Assembly (NCBI RefSeq): GCF_900101455.1
Contig: NZ_FMZJ01000005.1
Coordinates: 1-64,000 of the forward strand
Reading direction: 5' to 3'
From: Sphingomonas sp. YR710
GTDB lineage: Bacteria > Pseudomonadota > Alphaproteobacteria > Sphingomonadales > Sphingomonadaceae
Length of the DNA: 64,000 bases
The notes beneath the pieces are model-generated. The model was not told the origin of the DNA and made no database searches. It saw only the letters and a program-made list of their open reading frames with translations. The position numbers and the translations under genes are program-made. Each line of letters starts with the position of its first letter. The first letter of the stretch is position 1. This document shows positions 1-9,524 of this stretch, in pieces.

Positions 1-65
<65 letters not shown>

Positions 66-210
66 AGCCCAATATCTCAACTTCCCTCGCAAGCACACGC
101 TCGCGGGCGTAGAGTCTTGTCTGCACAAGATGCCGAGTCGTTGCCAACGATACTTGCCGCCGAAGCCAAACCGGATATGCTTCCGTATTCGTAAAATTCG
201 GAGGTGCGAA

Positions 211-480
211 ATGGCTCGCAAAAGGACACTCGTCACGATCGGTCTTCTGTTGGGAGTGCAGTGCCTGTCGACCGCGGCCGTTGGTGATACCTCGGTGCCG
301 AAGACGGGCCAGGAACGAATTGTCTGCAGGACATTCCCCGTTACGGGATCCCTCGTCCGCAAGACGAAAATCTGCAAATCCGTGCATGACTGGGAAGCCG
401 AGCGTGAATTGCTGAGCCAAGGGCCGGGCGTGTCGGACGCCTGCCGCGATCGCGCCAATGGTGGTTTTCTATGTCAATGA
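211..480 (+). CDS. Small secreted protein of unknown function with a C-x-TGS-x-C pattern
   Basis: The protein has 89 residues. The start at 211 is chosen because GGAGG at 200-204 lies at the right distance and the product then begins with a Sec-type signal peptide (MARKRTLVTIGLLLGVQCLSTAA). An in-frame ATG at 130 would add 27 arginine-rich residues in front of the signal. The mature part has a spaced-cysteine pattern, IVCRTFPVTGSLVRKTKIC followed by a short acidic/Trp segment and a C-terminal FLCQ. I have an impression of similar small exported proteins in sphingomonads, but no function is known to me. Four cysteines in a short exported protein suggest disulfide bonds. Confidence 0.62.
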   Translation: MARKRTLVTIGLLLGVQCLSTAAVGDTSVPKTGQERIVCRTFPVTGSLVRKTKICKSVHDWEAERELLSQGPGVSDACRDRANGGFLCQ

Positions 481-667
481 TCGAGTAGTCGGAAAGGAGT
501 TCGACGACGCGTGGAAAACCGCGATCGCTGTCAGGCCTCCTCAATCAAGGCAATCGCCAGCGTGAGACGACAGATAAGTCTAAGGTTGGGACGTGCGCAT
601 TGGGGCAATGTTGCGCAGCATTTGATTCGCTTTCCTGATTTTTCGGTCAGGACGATTGGTGCCCGAC

Positions 668-1309
668 CTAGGGAAGAAGCGACATATGAAGCGCGGGTTC
701 TTGAACTTGAGGCCGCAAAGCCCCCATCGCTCCGATCATCATGCACGCGGCATAATGGGCGGTTTCGTCGTCCGAAAGCCTGGGTTGGGATAGCGAGCGG
801 TGGCCGAGGCCGAACAGACACGCCAGCAGAAGTTCTTCGCTCGCGTCGAGTTCGCGGGGCCCGAATTCGGGGTGGCTGACTGCGGCGAGGCGGCGGATGG
901 CTTCACGAAAATCGCCGCACAATGCGTGAATCGTATCGGCGACCCGTGGGTTGCGATGGGCCTCGGCGAGAATTTCGAACGACAGGCCCTCGTCCTGATC
1001 GGTCAGCGCGTTGTTCACAAATTGTTCGAAGGCGGCCTGAATCGTGAGATGACCCGATTCAAGTTGCTCGCAAATTGCAACGAGGGCGCGCTGCTGGGCA
1101 CTGGTCTTCTGCTCGATGATCGCTGAGATTACGTCCCCCTTGTTCGCGAAGAGCCGATAGACTTGGCCGACGCTTACTCGCGCGCTCTCCGCCAGTTCCG
1201 CCATCGGTGACGAGTGAAAGCCCTTGGACATGAAGAGCCGCCGCGCCGCGTCAATGATACGATCCCGAGGGGTGGTCGTGATCGGCGGCGCATTCATGTT
1301 GCCATTCAT
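668..1309 (-). CDS. TetR/AcrR-family transcriptional repressor, probably of the adjacent RND pump
   Basis: This is a one-component DNA-binding regulator of about 213 residues. The N-terminal helix-turn-helix is clear: RDRIIDAARRLFMSKGFHSS, then MAELAESARVSVGQVYRLFANKGDV, the standard TetR pattern. The C-terminal half is the variable ligand and dimer domain. It is transcribed divergently from the efflux operon starting at 1420, and a perfect 18-bp palindrome lies between them, so it very probably represses the pump and itself and is released by a pump substrate. The start is uncertain: ATG 1309 or ATG 1297 (GAGG 12 nt upstream of the latter). The frame stays open to a TTG at 1357, which has no ribosome site. 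Confidence 0.9.
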   Translation of the reverse strand: MNGNMNAPPITTTPRDRIIDAARRLFMSKGFHSSPMAELAESARVSVGQVYRLFANKGDVISAIIEQKTSAQQRALVAICEQLESGHLTIQAAFEQFVNNALTDQDEGLSFEILAEAHRNPRVADTIHALCGDFREAIRRLAAVSHPEFGPRELDASEELLLACLFGLGHRSLSQPRLSDDETAHYAACMMIGAMGALRPQVQEPALHMSLLP

Positions 1310-1363
1310 CCTCGTTTTTTTGTTGACCTCAAGATTACACACTTTACTGCAGCGCACAATATG

Positions 1364-1381
1364 GAATGAACGTTCATTCCG
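1364..1381. promoter_or_regulatory. Perfect 18-bp palindrome, probable TetR operator
   Basis: GGAATGAACGTTCATTCC is a perfect inverted repeat midway between the divergent TetR gene and the RND adaptor. The half-site resembles operators of AcrR/TtgR-type repressors. A TTGACC hexamer at 1324-1329 could be part of a promoter, but no convincing -10 pairs with it. Confidence 0.75.
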
Positions 1382-1419
1382 CTTTCGTTACCAAAGGCGC
1401 CGCGCCTGCCGGAGTGCTT

Positions 1420-2595
1420 ATGAAGTCTGTCACCCTCCCAATGTTTGCGCTCGCTTTCACTCTCGGCGTGGCGGGCTGCTCGAAGCCGGCGCCGTCGCCG
1501 AAGCCGGTGCCCAATGTCGGGATCACGGTGATCAAGACCCAGCCTGTTACCCTTACGACGGAGCTTCCCGGCCGCGTCTCCGCAGTGGAGTCGTCGCAGG
1601 TTCGACCGCAGATTGGCGGCATCATCCGCCGGCGGCTGTTCACCGAAGGATCGATGGTCCGCGCCGGGCAATTGCTATATGAGATCGACGATGCGCCTTA
1701 TCGTGCCGCGGTGCTCAACGCGCGGGGCCAGCTCGCCCGGGCTCAGGCCGCGATCACATCCACCCAGTTGCAGGCGGATCGCTATCGCCAGCTCGTCGCG
1801 ATCAATGCCGTCAGCCGGCAGGATAGCGACAATGCCGCTGCGTCGGCGGGCCAGGCCAAAGCCGATGTCGTCGCGCAGCAGGGCGCCTTGCAGAGCGCCA
1901 ATATCAATCTCGGCTTCACCCGGATCCGTGCGCCGATCTCGGGCCGGATCGGCCGGTCGCTCGCCACTGCTGGCACTTTGGTGCAGCCGGGTCAGGCCGA
2001 TGCGCTGGCGACGATCCAGCGGATGGACCACGTCTATGTCGACGTCACCCAGTCGGCCGCCGACCTGCTCAATCTGCGCGCGGCAGTAAGCGGTGGCGCG
2101 GTGGCGGGGCAAGGGCCGGGCAGCGCGCGCGTCCAGCTGATCCTGCCGAACGATGCCGTCTATCCGATCGAGGGTCGGCTGCAATTCGCCGATGTCACTG
2201 TCGATCAGACGACCGGTGCCGTCACCTTGCGCGCGACCTTTCCGAATCCCGCCGGTGTGTTGCTGCCCGGCCTTTATGTTCGTGCCCGGCTGATCGAGGG
2301 GACGCGCCTGCAGGGCATATTGGTGCCGCAGGCCGGCATCTCCCGCAATGAGCGGGGCCAGGCGACCGCTCTCGTGCTCGGTCCGGACGATGTCGTCGCG
2401 CAGCGGATCGTGACGACCGATCGGGTGATCGGGGACAAATGGCTCGTCACCGACGGATTGAAGCCGGGGGACAGGGTTGTCGTCGAGGGGCTCATCAACC
2501 TGCGGCCCGGCACGAAGGTCGCCGCACATCCGGCAGCCGCCGGCTCGGCGCCGGCAGGTGGCCGGCCGGCTGATCCCAACGCCTCGACGAAATAG
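1420..2595 (+). CDS. RND efflux pump periplasmic adaptor (membrane fusion protein, AcrA/MexA family)
   Basis: This adaptor joins the inner-membrane RND transporter to the outer-membrane channel. The start at 1420 has GGAG at 1411-1414 and gives a lipoprotein signal with lipobox GVAGC, so the protein is probably lipid-anchored in the periplasm. It has 391 residues, normal for the family. Visible parts are the barrel-sandwich half-motif ([17 protein letters not shown], then [15 protein letters not shown]), an alpha-hairpin rich in Ala/Gln, the second half-motif ([11 protein letters not shown]), a beta-barrel and the membrane-proximal domain. An earlier ATG at 1366 is in frame but lies inside the operator palindrome and would bury the signal peptide. 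It is the first gene of a three-gene pump operon. Confidence 0.95.
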   Translation: MKSVTLPMFALAFTLGVAGCSKPAPSPKPVPNVGITVIKTQPVTLTTELPGRVSAVESSQVRPQIGGIIRRRLFTEGSMVRAGQLLYEIDDAPYRAAVLNARGQLARAQAAITSTQLQADRYRQLVAINAVSRQDSDNAAASAGQAKADVVAQQGALQSANINLGFTRIRAPISGRIGRSLATAGTLVQPGQADALATIQRMDHVYVDVTQSAADLLNLRAAVSGGAVAGQGPGSARVQLILPNDAVYPIEGRLQFADVTVDQTTGAVTLRATFPNPAGVLLPGLYVRARLIEGTRLQGILVPQAGISRNERGQATALVLGPDDVVAQRIVTTDRVIGDKWLVTDGLKPGDRVVVEGLINLRPGTKVAAHPAAAGSAPAGGRPADPNASTK

Positions 2596-2602
2596 GCCGC
2601 TC

Positions 2603-5600
2603 ATGTCTCGCTTCTTTATCGACCGGCCGATTTTCGCGTGGGTGCTCGCCCTCGTCCTGATGTTGGCGGGCGTGCTCGCCATTCGTTCGCTATCCGTCGC
2701 CCAGTTTCCCGAGATCGCGCCGCCCGCCGTCTCTATCACGGCGATCTATCCGGGCGCCGATGCGCAGACGCTCGAAAACACGACCACCCAGGTCATCGAG
2801 CAACAGATGAAGGGCATCGATCGGCTGCGCTATTTTTCGTCGACCAGCGATTCATCGGGCACGGTGACGATAACCCTGACCTTCGAACAGGGCACCAATC
2901 CGGATACCGCGCAAGTCCAGGTGCAGAACAAGCTGCAGCTCGCGACGCCGTTATTGCCGCAGGAGGTCCAGCAGCAGGGCATTCGGGTCGCCAAGGCGGT
3001 ACGGAACTTCCTGCTGATCGCCGCGATCTATTCGCAGGATGGCAGCCATAGCCAGGAGGATCTGGGCGATTATGTCGCATCGCGGATCCAGGATCCGCTC
3101 AGCCGTGTCTCCGGCGTCGGCGATACCCAGTTGTTTGGATCGCAATATGCGATGCGGATCTGGCTCGATCCGGTCAAGATGGCCAATCTTCAGGTGACTG
3201 CCGGTGACGTGACGACGGCGATCAGGGCACAGAACGCGCAGGTCTCCGCCGGCCAGATCGGTGGGCGGCCGACGGTGCAGGGCCAGGCGCTCAACGCCGT
3301 CGTCAGCGCACAATCGCGCCTGCAAACGCCCGAACAGTTTCGCGACATCCTGTTGCGGAGCAATGGCGATGGATCGGTCGTCAAGCTGGGTGATGTCGCG
3401 CGAATCGAGATCGGCGCCGAAAATGCCAGCTTCATCCTGCGCTACGATGGCAAGCCGGCAGCGGCAATCGCGATCAAGCTCGCCCCGGGCGCCAATGCGC
3501 TGACCACGATCAAGGCGATCAAGGCCGAAATGGCTAGGGTGTCGAGCAGCTTCCCGAGCGACATCCGGGTCGCCTATCCGTTGGACACGTCGACCTTCGT
3601 TAGCCTGTCTATCGAACAGGTGGTGCAGACATTGATCGAGGCGATCATCTTGGTCTTCGTCGTCATGTTCCTGTTCCTGCAGAACTGGCGCGCCACCCTG
3701 ATCCCGACGATCGCGGTGCCGGTCGTGCTGCTCGGAAGCTTCGCGGTCCTCTATGTTGCCGGATTCACGATCAATACCTTGACGTTGTTCGGCATGGTGC
3801 TGGCGATCGGCCTGCTCGTCGACGATGCGATCGTCGTCGTCGAAAATGTCGAACGGCTCATCCAGGACGAAGGGCTGTCGCCCAGGGATGCGGCCCGAAA
3901 GTCGATGGACGAGATTACCGGCGCGCTGATCGGCATCGCCCTGGTGCTGTCCGCCGTATTCCTGCCGATGGCTTTTTTCGGTGGATCGACGGGCGTGATC
4001 TATCGTCAATTCTCGATCACGATCGTCTCGTCGATGGTGCTGTCGGTGCTGGTCGCATTGATCCTCACCCCGGCACTTTGCGCTACGATCCTGAAACCGG
4101 CCTCACACAGCCAGAAGATCGAAACCGGCTTTTTCGGCTGGTTCAATCGCACCTTCGATCGCGGCGTCGTGCACTATGGCGAACGGGTCGACAAAACCGG
4201 CCGTCGCTGGGGGCGCTCGCTCGCCATCTATGCGGCCATCGTCCTGGTCATGGCTTTGCTGTTCCTGCGGTTGCCGGGTGGTTTCCTGCCCGATGAGGAT
4301 CAGGGCGTGGTGTTCACCCAGCTCAGCCTGCCGACCGGCGCGACCGCCGAGCAGACCGAAACGGCGATGGCAAAAATTCGCCACCATTATCTGGTCGACG
4401 AAAAAGCGAATGTGGCGGGGATTTTCACCATCTCCGGCTTCGGCTTCGTCGGCCAGGCGCAGAATGTCGGTATTGCCTTCACCAAGCTTAAGGACTGGTC
4501 CGAACGAAACGGCAAGGCGAACCGTGCGCCGGCGATCGCCGGCCGCGCCATTGGCGCACTCGCCCCGCAAATCCCGACCGGCCAGGCGATCGCCTTCGCG
4601 CCGCCCGCGGTGATGGAACTTGGCAACGCCACGGGTTTCGATCTGCAGCTCACGGATATCGGCGAGGTCGGCCATGCCGGCTTGCTGGCTGCCCGCGATC
4701 AGCTGCTGGGCATGGCCGCGCAGGACAAGTCGCTGATGCAGGTTCGGCCGAACGGGCTGGACGATACGCCGCAATTGAAGCTCAATGTCGACAAGGCCCG
4801 GGCCGGGGCGCTCGGTCTGTCGCTGACGGACATCAATACGACGGTCAGTACCGCGTTCGGCGGCGCCTATGTCAACGATTTCATCGATCGTGGCCGTGTG
4901 AAGAAGGTCTATATCCAGGCGGACGCGGCCTATCGCACCAAGCCGGAAGATCTGAACGCGCTCTATGTCCGCGGCGGGAGTGGCACGATGGCGCCGTTTT
5001 CGGCGTTCGCATCGAGCAGCTGGGGCAAGGGCCCGGCCCGGCTCGAACGGTATAATGGCCGGTCATCGGTCGAAATCCTCGGGTCGCCGGCACCCGGCCT
5101 CAGCACCGGTGCGGCCATTGCCAGCATCGAAGAACTGGCGGCCAAGCTGCCGGCGGGCATCGGCCACGAATGGACGGGCCTGTCCTATGAAGAGCAATTG
5201 TCGGGCGGACAGGCACCCGCGCTCTATGCGCTGTCGCTGCTGATCGTCTTTCTGTGCCTTGCCGCGCTCTACGAAAGCTGGTCGGTGCCGGTCGCCGTCA
5301 TCCTGGTGGTGCCGCTGGGCGTGGCGGGTGCGGTGCTCGCCGCCCATCTGACCGGGCTCGACAACGATATCTATTTTCAGGTCGGCCTGATCACCACTGT
5401 GGGCGTATCGGCCAAGAATGCGATCCTGATCGTCGAATTTGCGGAGGAACGGATGCGCGAGGGGATGAGCGCTGGTCATGCGGCGCTCGCCGCCGCCAAG
5501 TTGCGGCTGCGGCCTATTCTGATGACGTCGCTCGCCTTCATCTTCGGTGTGCTGCCGCTGGCGGTATCCACCGGTGCCGGCTCCGGCGGGCAGCAGGCGA

Positions 5601-5758
5601 TCGGGCGTAGCGTGGTCGGCGGTATGTTGTCCGCCACCGTTCTCGGCATATTCTTCGTCCCGATGTTCTTCGTCATCGTGAAGCGGCTGTTCCGGCAGGA
5701 TCAGCCCGACCGGTCTGCGTCCGGCGATCAGGACGAGAAGCGGGCGCAGGAGGCCTGA
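2603..5758 (+). CDS. RND-family multidrug efflux permease (HAE1, AcrB/MexB type)
   Basis: A proton-driven inner-membrane drug exporter of 1051 residues, the usual size. The N-terminus [20 protein letters not shown] is the family signature and fixes the start at 2603, 7 bp after the adaptor stop; the upstream extension of the frame is spurious. The proton-relay residues are present: the Asp-Asp pair in [16 protein letters not shown] (TM4) and the TM10 lysine in [16 protein letters not shown]. Two large periplasmic porter loops lie between TM1/TM2 and TM7/TM8. Genes on both sides supply adaptor and outer-membrane factor, so the operon encodes a full tripartite pump. The substrate cannot be read from the sequence. 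Confidence 0.97.
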   Translation: MSRFFIDRPIFAWVLALVLMLAGVLAIRSLSVAQFPEIAPPAVSITAIYPGADAQTLENTTTQVIEQQMKGIDRLRYFSSTSDSSGTVTITLTFEQGTNPDTAQVQVQNKLQLATPLLPQEVQQQGIRVAKAVRNFLLIAAIYSQDGSHSQEDLGDYVASRIQDPLSRVSGVGDTQLFGSQYAMRIWLDPVKMANLQVTAGDVTTAIRAQNAQVSAGQIGGRPTVQGQALNAVVSAQSRLQTPEQFRDILLRSNGDGSVVKLGDVARIEIGAENASFILRYDGKPAAAIAIKLAPGANALTTIKAIKAEMARVSSSFPSDIRVAYPLDTSTFVSLSIEQVVQTLIEAIILVFVVMFLFLQNWRATLIPTIAVPVVLLGSFAVLYVAGFTINTLTLFGMVLAIGLLVDDAIVVVENVERLIQDEGLSPRDAARKSMDEITGALIGIALVLSAVFLPMAFFGGSTGVIYRQFSITIVSSMVLSVLVALILTPALCATILKPASHSQKIETGFFGWFNRTFDRGVVHYGERVDKTGRRWGRSLAIYAAIVLVMALLFLRLPGGFLPDEDQGVVFTQLSLPTGATAEQTETAMAKIRHHYLVDEKANVAGIFTISGFGFVGQAQNVGIAFTKLKDWSERNGKANRAPAIAGRAIGALAPQIPTGQAIAFAPPAVMELGNATGFDLQLTDIGEVGHAGLLAARDQLLGMAAQDKSLMQVRPNGLDDTPQLKLNVDKARAGALGLSLTDINTTVSTAFGGAYVNDFIDRGRVKKVYIQADAAYRTKPEDLNALYVRGGSGTMAPFSAFASSSWGKGPARLERYNGRSSVEILGSPAPGLSTGAAIASIEELAAKLPAGIGHEWTGLSYEEQLSGGQAPALYALSLLIVFLCLAALYESWSVPVAVILVVPLGVAGAVLAAHLTGLDNDIYFQVGLITTVGVSAKNAILIVEFAEERMREGMSAGHAALAAAKLRLRPILMTSLAFIFGVLPLAVSTGAGSGGQQAIGRSVVGGMLSATVLGIFFVPMFFVIVKRLFRQDQPDRSASGDQDEKRAQEA

Positions 5759-5759
5759 T

Positions 5760-7190
5760 ATGCACCGGTTCAAATATATCATCCCGCTGATGGCGGGGCT
5801 GGCCCTGGCGGGTTGCGACATGGCGCCTCGTTATGCCCGTCCGGCTCTGCCGGTGCCGCCATCCCTGCCGACGGGGCCGGCTTACCGTCCGGCCGATCAG
5901 GGCGGAGCAACGGAAATGGCACCCGCCGATATCGCGTGGCGCGATTTCTTTACCGATCCAAACCTGCGCGAGGTGATCGCGCTGGCGCTTGCCAATAATC
6001 GCGACCTGCGCATCGCGGTCGCCAACGTCGCGCAGGCGCGTGCGCTGTATCGGGTGCAGCGTGCCGATCTGCTGCCGACGATAGCGGCGGACGCTAACGC
6101 GACCTGGCAAAAGAGCTCCGCATCGACGCTCAGCACCGCGGCTGTCGCCGCGGGTGGCCGCCGGTCCGACGTTTTTTCCGCCGATATCGGGCTTTCGTCG
6201 TGGGAGATCGATCTGTTCGGCCGCGTCCGTAACCTGACTAAGGAAGCGGCGGAAAATGCCCTGGCCAGCGGCGATGCCCGCGCCGCGGCCCAGGTCTCGC
6301 TGATCGCGGAGGTGGCCGGCGCCTGGCTGACTTTGGCCAGCGATCAGGATGGCCTGCGCATCGCCGAGGATACGGTACAGGCGTTCGGTCAGACGCTGGA
6401 ACTCACGCGCGCCCGGTTCAAAAGTGGGATTTCATCCGAACTCGATGTCCGTCAGGCCCAGACGAGCTATGACGATGCCCGCGTCCAGGTTGCCCGGCGG
6501 ACGACGCTTGTCGCACAGGACCGCAACGCGCTGGATCTGCTGGCCGGAGCCCGGGTTCCCGATGCGCTGCTGCCGGCAGGATTGCCCGCCGCCGGCGCCA
6601 CGATCGCGGCCTTGCCGGCGGGGCTCGCATCGGATGTTTTGCTGCGCCGTCCCGACATTGCCGAGGCTGAGCATCGACTTCGCGCTGCCAACGCCGATAT
6701 CGGCGCGGCGCGCGCGGCCTTCTTTCCGAACATTTCGCTGACGGCGGCCCTGGGGTCGATGAGCCTTGGCTTGTCCAATCTGTTCGCGCAGGGGAATGGA
6801 ACCTGGTCGGTCGCGCCGGCCGCTTCCCAGACGATTTTCGATTTCGGGCGGAACAAGGGCAACCTGCGCTACAGTGAAGCCACGCGCGATGCCGCCCTCG
6901 CGCAATATGAAAAGGCGGTGCAGACCGGATTTCGGGAAGTGGCGGACGCGCTGGCGACCCGCGGCACGATCGATCGGCAGATCGAGGCGGAGGCTTCGCT
7001 GCGCGATGCGGCGGCCGCCGGCTATAAGTTGTCCGAAGCGCGCTTCCGCACCGGGATCGATCCGTTCCTGACCACACTCGACTCGCAGCGGACCTTGTTC
7101 ACGGCCGAACAGGGGCTGATCGCGACTCGGCTCGCCGCGCAAAACAATCTCGTGGAGCTCTACAGGTCGCTCGGCGGGGGGCTGAAATGA
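5760..7190 (+). CDS. Outer-membrane factor lipoprotein of the RND pump (NodT/OprM family)
   Basis: This is the TolC-like trimeric exit duct of the pump. It has 476 residues, begins with a lipoprotein signal (lipobox LALAGC) and carries two repeated outer-membrane-efflux domains, visible as the repeated helical segments with WEIDLFGR in the first half and LLRRPDIAEAEHRLRAANADIGAARAAFFPNIS in the second, both family hallmarks. The start lies one base after the pump stop, so the three genes are almost certainly one transcript. The C-terminus reads NLVELYRSLGGG, typical of the family. Confidence 0.96.
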   Translation: MHRFKYIIPLMAGLALAGCDMAPRYARPALPVPPSLPTGPAYRPADQGGATEMAPADIAWRDFFTDPNLREVIALALANNRDLRIAVANVAQARALYRVQRADLLPTIAADANATWQKSSASTLSTAAVAAGGRRSDVFSADIGLSSWEIDLFGRVRNLTKEAAENALASGDARAAAQVSLIAEVAGAWLTLASDQDGLRIAEDTVQAFGQTLELTRARFKSGISSELDVRQAQTSYDDARVQVARRTTLVAQDRNALDLLAGARVPDALLPAGLPAAGATIAALPAGLASDVLLRRPDIAEAEHRLRAANADIGAARAAFFPNISLTAALGSMSLGLSNLFAQGNGTWSVAPAASQTIFDFGRNKGNLRYSEATRDAALAQYEKAVQTGFREVADALATRGTIDRQIEAEASLRDAAAAGYKLSEARFRTGIDPFLTTLDSQRTLFTAEQGLIATRLAAQNNLVELYRSLGGGLK

Positions 7191-7535
7191 ACCGCGGCTG
7201 TCGCGGTGCGGCATCACCTTCGCGGTGCCGGGCCTTTGTCAGGCACAGTCAGCACGCGCCGTTCCGCACAGGCGTTTTACAGCGAAATGAGTGTTCAGAA
7301 GACGCAGCGCGCGACCTGATAGCTCAAAATCAGTGGCACCACGATCAACGCAGTGCAGCATAGTTGATGCATCAGTTTGTCAACGGCGACCATATCGACC
7401 CTCTCCAGGGCAGGTGTTGCTCTTCTCCCAGAGCACCACGATCCGCGCCGTTATGCAAGTTCTGATTGCAAATGTCGGCAGGGCAGTTGCATAAAATGCA
7501 ATTGGTGTAAAGTGCCCGATGTCGGGGAAGATTGC
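7191..7535. other. Intergenic stretch between convergent genes, no gene seen
   Basis: No convincing coding region. Directly after the efflux operon is a small hairpin (ACCGCG 7191-7196 with CGCGGT 7202-7207) that may help end transcription. A 10-bp palindrome TGATGCATCA lies at 7365-7374 and an inverted repeat TTGCAT-AAA-ATGCAA at 7487-7501. A 67-codon frame at 7291-7494 lacks a ribosome site and looks random. Confidence 0.5.
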
Positions 7536-8477
7536 CTAGTCGACCTGGTCGGGGTTCAGATTCAGCGCCCATGTCTGACCGACAAGTTCTTTGCCGAACG
7601 AATGATGGGGCGCCTCATCAACAAGCATGAAGCCGGCATTTTCATAGATCTTGCGCGCGGCGGTCAGCACCGTGTTGGTCCACAGTTCGAGCCGGCTGTA
7701 GCCCGCCTCCCGAGCCCGTTCGATGCAGGCGTTAACGAGCATCTTGCCGATGCCTGCACCGCGCGCATCGGGTTCGACGTAGAGCAGCCGCAGCTTTCCC
7801 ACTGCTGCGCTGTCGCTTCTGACGAGGAAGATCGAGCCGACCATTGTTCCGTCCAGCTCCGCGATCCAGCCGGCCTCCCGAGCCGGGTCGAACGCTTGCT
7901 GGAAATCGGCGAGGATGCGCGCCACCAGCGCCTCATAGTCGGCATTCCAACCATATTCCTGCGCATAGAGGATCGCCTGCCGGGCGGTGACGAGGCCGAG
8001 ATCGCCCGGTCGCAGGCCGCGCAGCACGGGTTGCGGCGGCGCGTCGTCTTCAAAGATGCGTGTGATGACCTCGGCGGCCGATCGAAGGCGTTCGCGCCGA
8101 AAAGGGGGGAGTTCTTTCAGCAGCCCGCCAACCGCCATGCGGGTGTTGCGCTCCAACGCGTCGAACGCGGTGCGTCCCTCCCGTGTCAGCGACAAAAGCT
8201 GGTGTCGTCCATGCGCCGGATTTTCCCTTGCCTCGGCGAGGCCGCGATTGGCGAACCGCTTGAGCGTACGGCTGATCTGCGCCGGATCCAGCCGGAGCGA
8301 GCGGGCGATTTCCGCCGCGGTCGGATCGGTCCGGTTTGCCAGTTCGTAAAGTACCCGCGCCTCGCTCAGCGTGAAAGGGCTACGGTCGAGGTGCGCGTCG
8401 AGCAGGCCGAGCCGGCAGGTGTACGCGCGATTGAAGGCGCGCAGTGCGGCTATGTCCATCTCTTCTCGAGTTGCCAT
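7536..8477 (-). CDS. MarR-type regulator fused to a GNAT N-acetyltransferase
   Basis: A 313-residue two-domain protein. Residues 1-145 form a MarR winged helix (AEIARSLRLDPAQISRTLKRFANRGLAEA, then the wing HQLLSLTREGR). Residues 150-305 form a GNAT acetyltransferase with the acetyl-CoA loop ARGAGIGK (about 238-245) and KIYENAGF. The start at 8477 has GGAGG six bases upstream; the frame runs on to 8501 without a better site. Fusions of this kind are known and are thought to combine transcriptional control with acetyl transfer to an unidentified substrate. A paired inverted repeat just upstream suggests autoregulation. Confidence 0.92.
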   Translation of the reverse strand: MATREEMDIAALRAFNRAYTCRLGLLDAHLDRSPFTLSEARVLYELANRTDPTAAEIARSLRLDPAQISRTLKRFANRGLAEARENPAHGRHQLLSLTREGRTAFDALERNTRMAVGGLLKELPPFRRERLRSAAEVITRIFEDDAPPQPVLRGLRPGDLGLVTARQAILYAQEYGWNADYEALVARILADFQQAFDPAREAGWIAELDGTMVGSIFLVRSDSAAVGKLRLLYVEPDARGAGIGKMLVNACIERAREAGYSRLELWTNTVLTAARKIYENAGFMLVDEAPHHSFGKELVGQTWALNLNPDQVD

Positions 8478-8488
8478 ATTCGGCCTCC

Positions 8489-8532
8489 AATATTGACTCA
8501 ATCAATATTCTGGAATGATGACTGAGTCAATA
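8489..8532. promoter_or_regulatory. Inverted repeats upstream of the MarR-GNAT gene, probable operator
   Basis: Two overlapping symmetries are seen. AATATTGA (8489-8496) and TCAATATT (8502-8509) flank 5 bp. TATTGACTCA (8491-8500) and TGAGTCAATA (8523-8532) form a perfect 10-bp inverted repeat with a 22-bp gap. The AT-rich dyad immediately before the ribosome site is the normal place for a MarR autorepressor site. Confidence 0.65.
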
Positions 8533-8589
8533 AGTGCCGAGGTGCGTTGTCGCCGCTTGCCGCGATGTCCGCGTCGCGGACGAAGCGGA

Positions 8590-9144
8590 TCAGGGTTGCG
8601 CGGGGAATTCCAGCTTGGTGACGTCATAGCCTAGCGCCTTGCCTTCGGCGACCAGCGACTTCACCAGAGCCGGATCGGGATGCGTGTCGCGCGTATAGAT
8701 CCAGAAATTGGTGAAGTCGGCGGTAGCGGAAATGAACCAGCTATAGCCGTCGTCATGGTCGAGCACCCAATAGTCGCGGGTCACCGGTATGAAGCCCAAA
8801 AAGCGATAGACGGCATGGAGCTTGGCGTTGGTCCCCGGATCGACGATCTTACCCGACGCGCCGATCGATTTCAGCTTTCCGGCGGGTGTCTGGTCATGAC
8901 AGCTGTCGATCAGGTCGATCCTGTCGCCGGTTTTCGCCACATATTCAGTGCCCCCGGCCACGCAGCCATCGGTGATTTTCGCCGGCGTACGGGCGATCTC
9001 GATCCATTTGCCCCGATAGAGCTTTGCCACGTCCACCGGCTTGATGGGTGCGGGAGCGGCTGTTGGCGCTGCGGCCTGCGCCGAGCCCGCGCCGACGAAG
9101 AGCGCGGCGACGATCAGGCGCGACAGGATCGGTTGGTTCATCAT
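8590..9144 (-). CDS. Lipocalin-family exported protein (Blc-like)
   Basis: A 184-residue protein with a cleavable Sec signal ending near AQA and a lipocalin fold. The first conserved block is VDVAKLYRGKWIEIARTP, matching the lipocalin GxW motif. The last is YWVLDHDDGYSWFISATADFTNFWIYTR followed by LGYDVTKLEF, matching the bacterial Blc family. There is no lipobox cysteine, so it is probably soluble in the periplasm rather than outer-membrane anchored as E. coli Blc is. The start at 9144 (tandem ATGs at 9144 and 9141) has a G-rich ribosome site upstream. Blc binds fatty acids and lysophospholipids; the ligand here is unknown. Confidence 0.9.
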   Translation of the reverse strand: MMNQPILSRLIVAALFVGAGSAQAAAPTAAPAPIKPVDVAKLYRGKWIEIARTPAKITDGCVAGGTEYVAKTGDRIDLIDSCHDQTPAGKLKSIGASGKIVDPGTNAKLHAVYRFLGFIPVTRDYWVLDHDDGYSWFISATADFTNFWIYTRDTHPDPALVKSLVAEGKALGYDVTKLEFPAQP

Positions 9145-9524
9145 GTTCTTCACTCCCCCTCCAGCGCGATCATCGGCGGCCACCTGCCGGATCCGGCGCC
9201 GCGCCGCATAATGAGCGCCTTCAGGGCGCCTTCGTCAATGGCACCAACAGCGCCTCAAACCCGGCCGCTCCAACGGGCATCGGGGCACGGGATGGTGCAT
9301 GTCTCAAGCCAATCAAAGCGTGCGATGGGCAACTCCAACATGCGCACAATCGTACGGATTGCCGATCGCAACGATATTCCAGACCCAAGCCGGTTGATTT
9401 CGCTGCGATCATCCCGCACACTTTGGCCGGCAAGCCCGACCGAATGGCCCTGATGGTTGTTCGGAGCGCGGCATCGGTTGCCTGATCTCCCATCAGGCTT
9501 TCGTCCTTCTGAGTGGAACTCCCT
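9145..9524. other. Divergent intergenic region, no gene seen
   Basis: About 380 bp between the lipocalin and the CoA-transferase, which are transcribed away from each other, so both promoters should lie here. I see no assured promoter hexamers. A short GC hairpin (GCGCC-TTCAG-GGCGC) lies near 9208-9222. The overlapping open frames in this stretch have no family features. Confidence 0.45.

Noticed and set aside
1675-2739. 354-codon minus-strand frame opposite the RND adaptor gene
   Set aside because: Antisense to a conserved gene, with no ribosome site and no recognisable domain.
7291-7494. 67-codon plus-strand frame after the efflux operon
   Set aside because: No ribosome site, no signal peptide, atypical composition and no family similarity.
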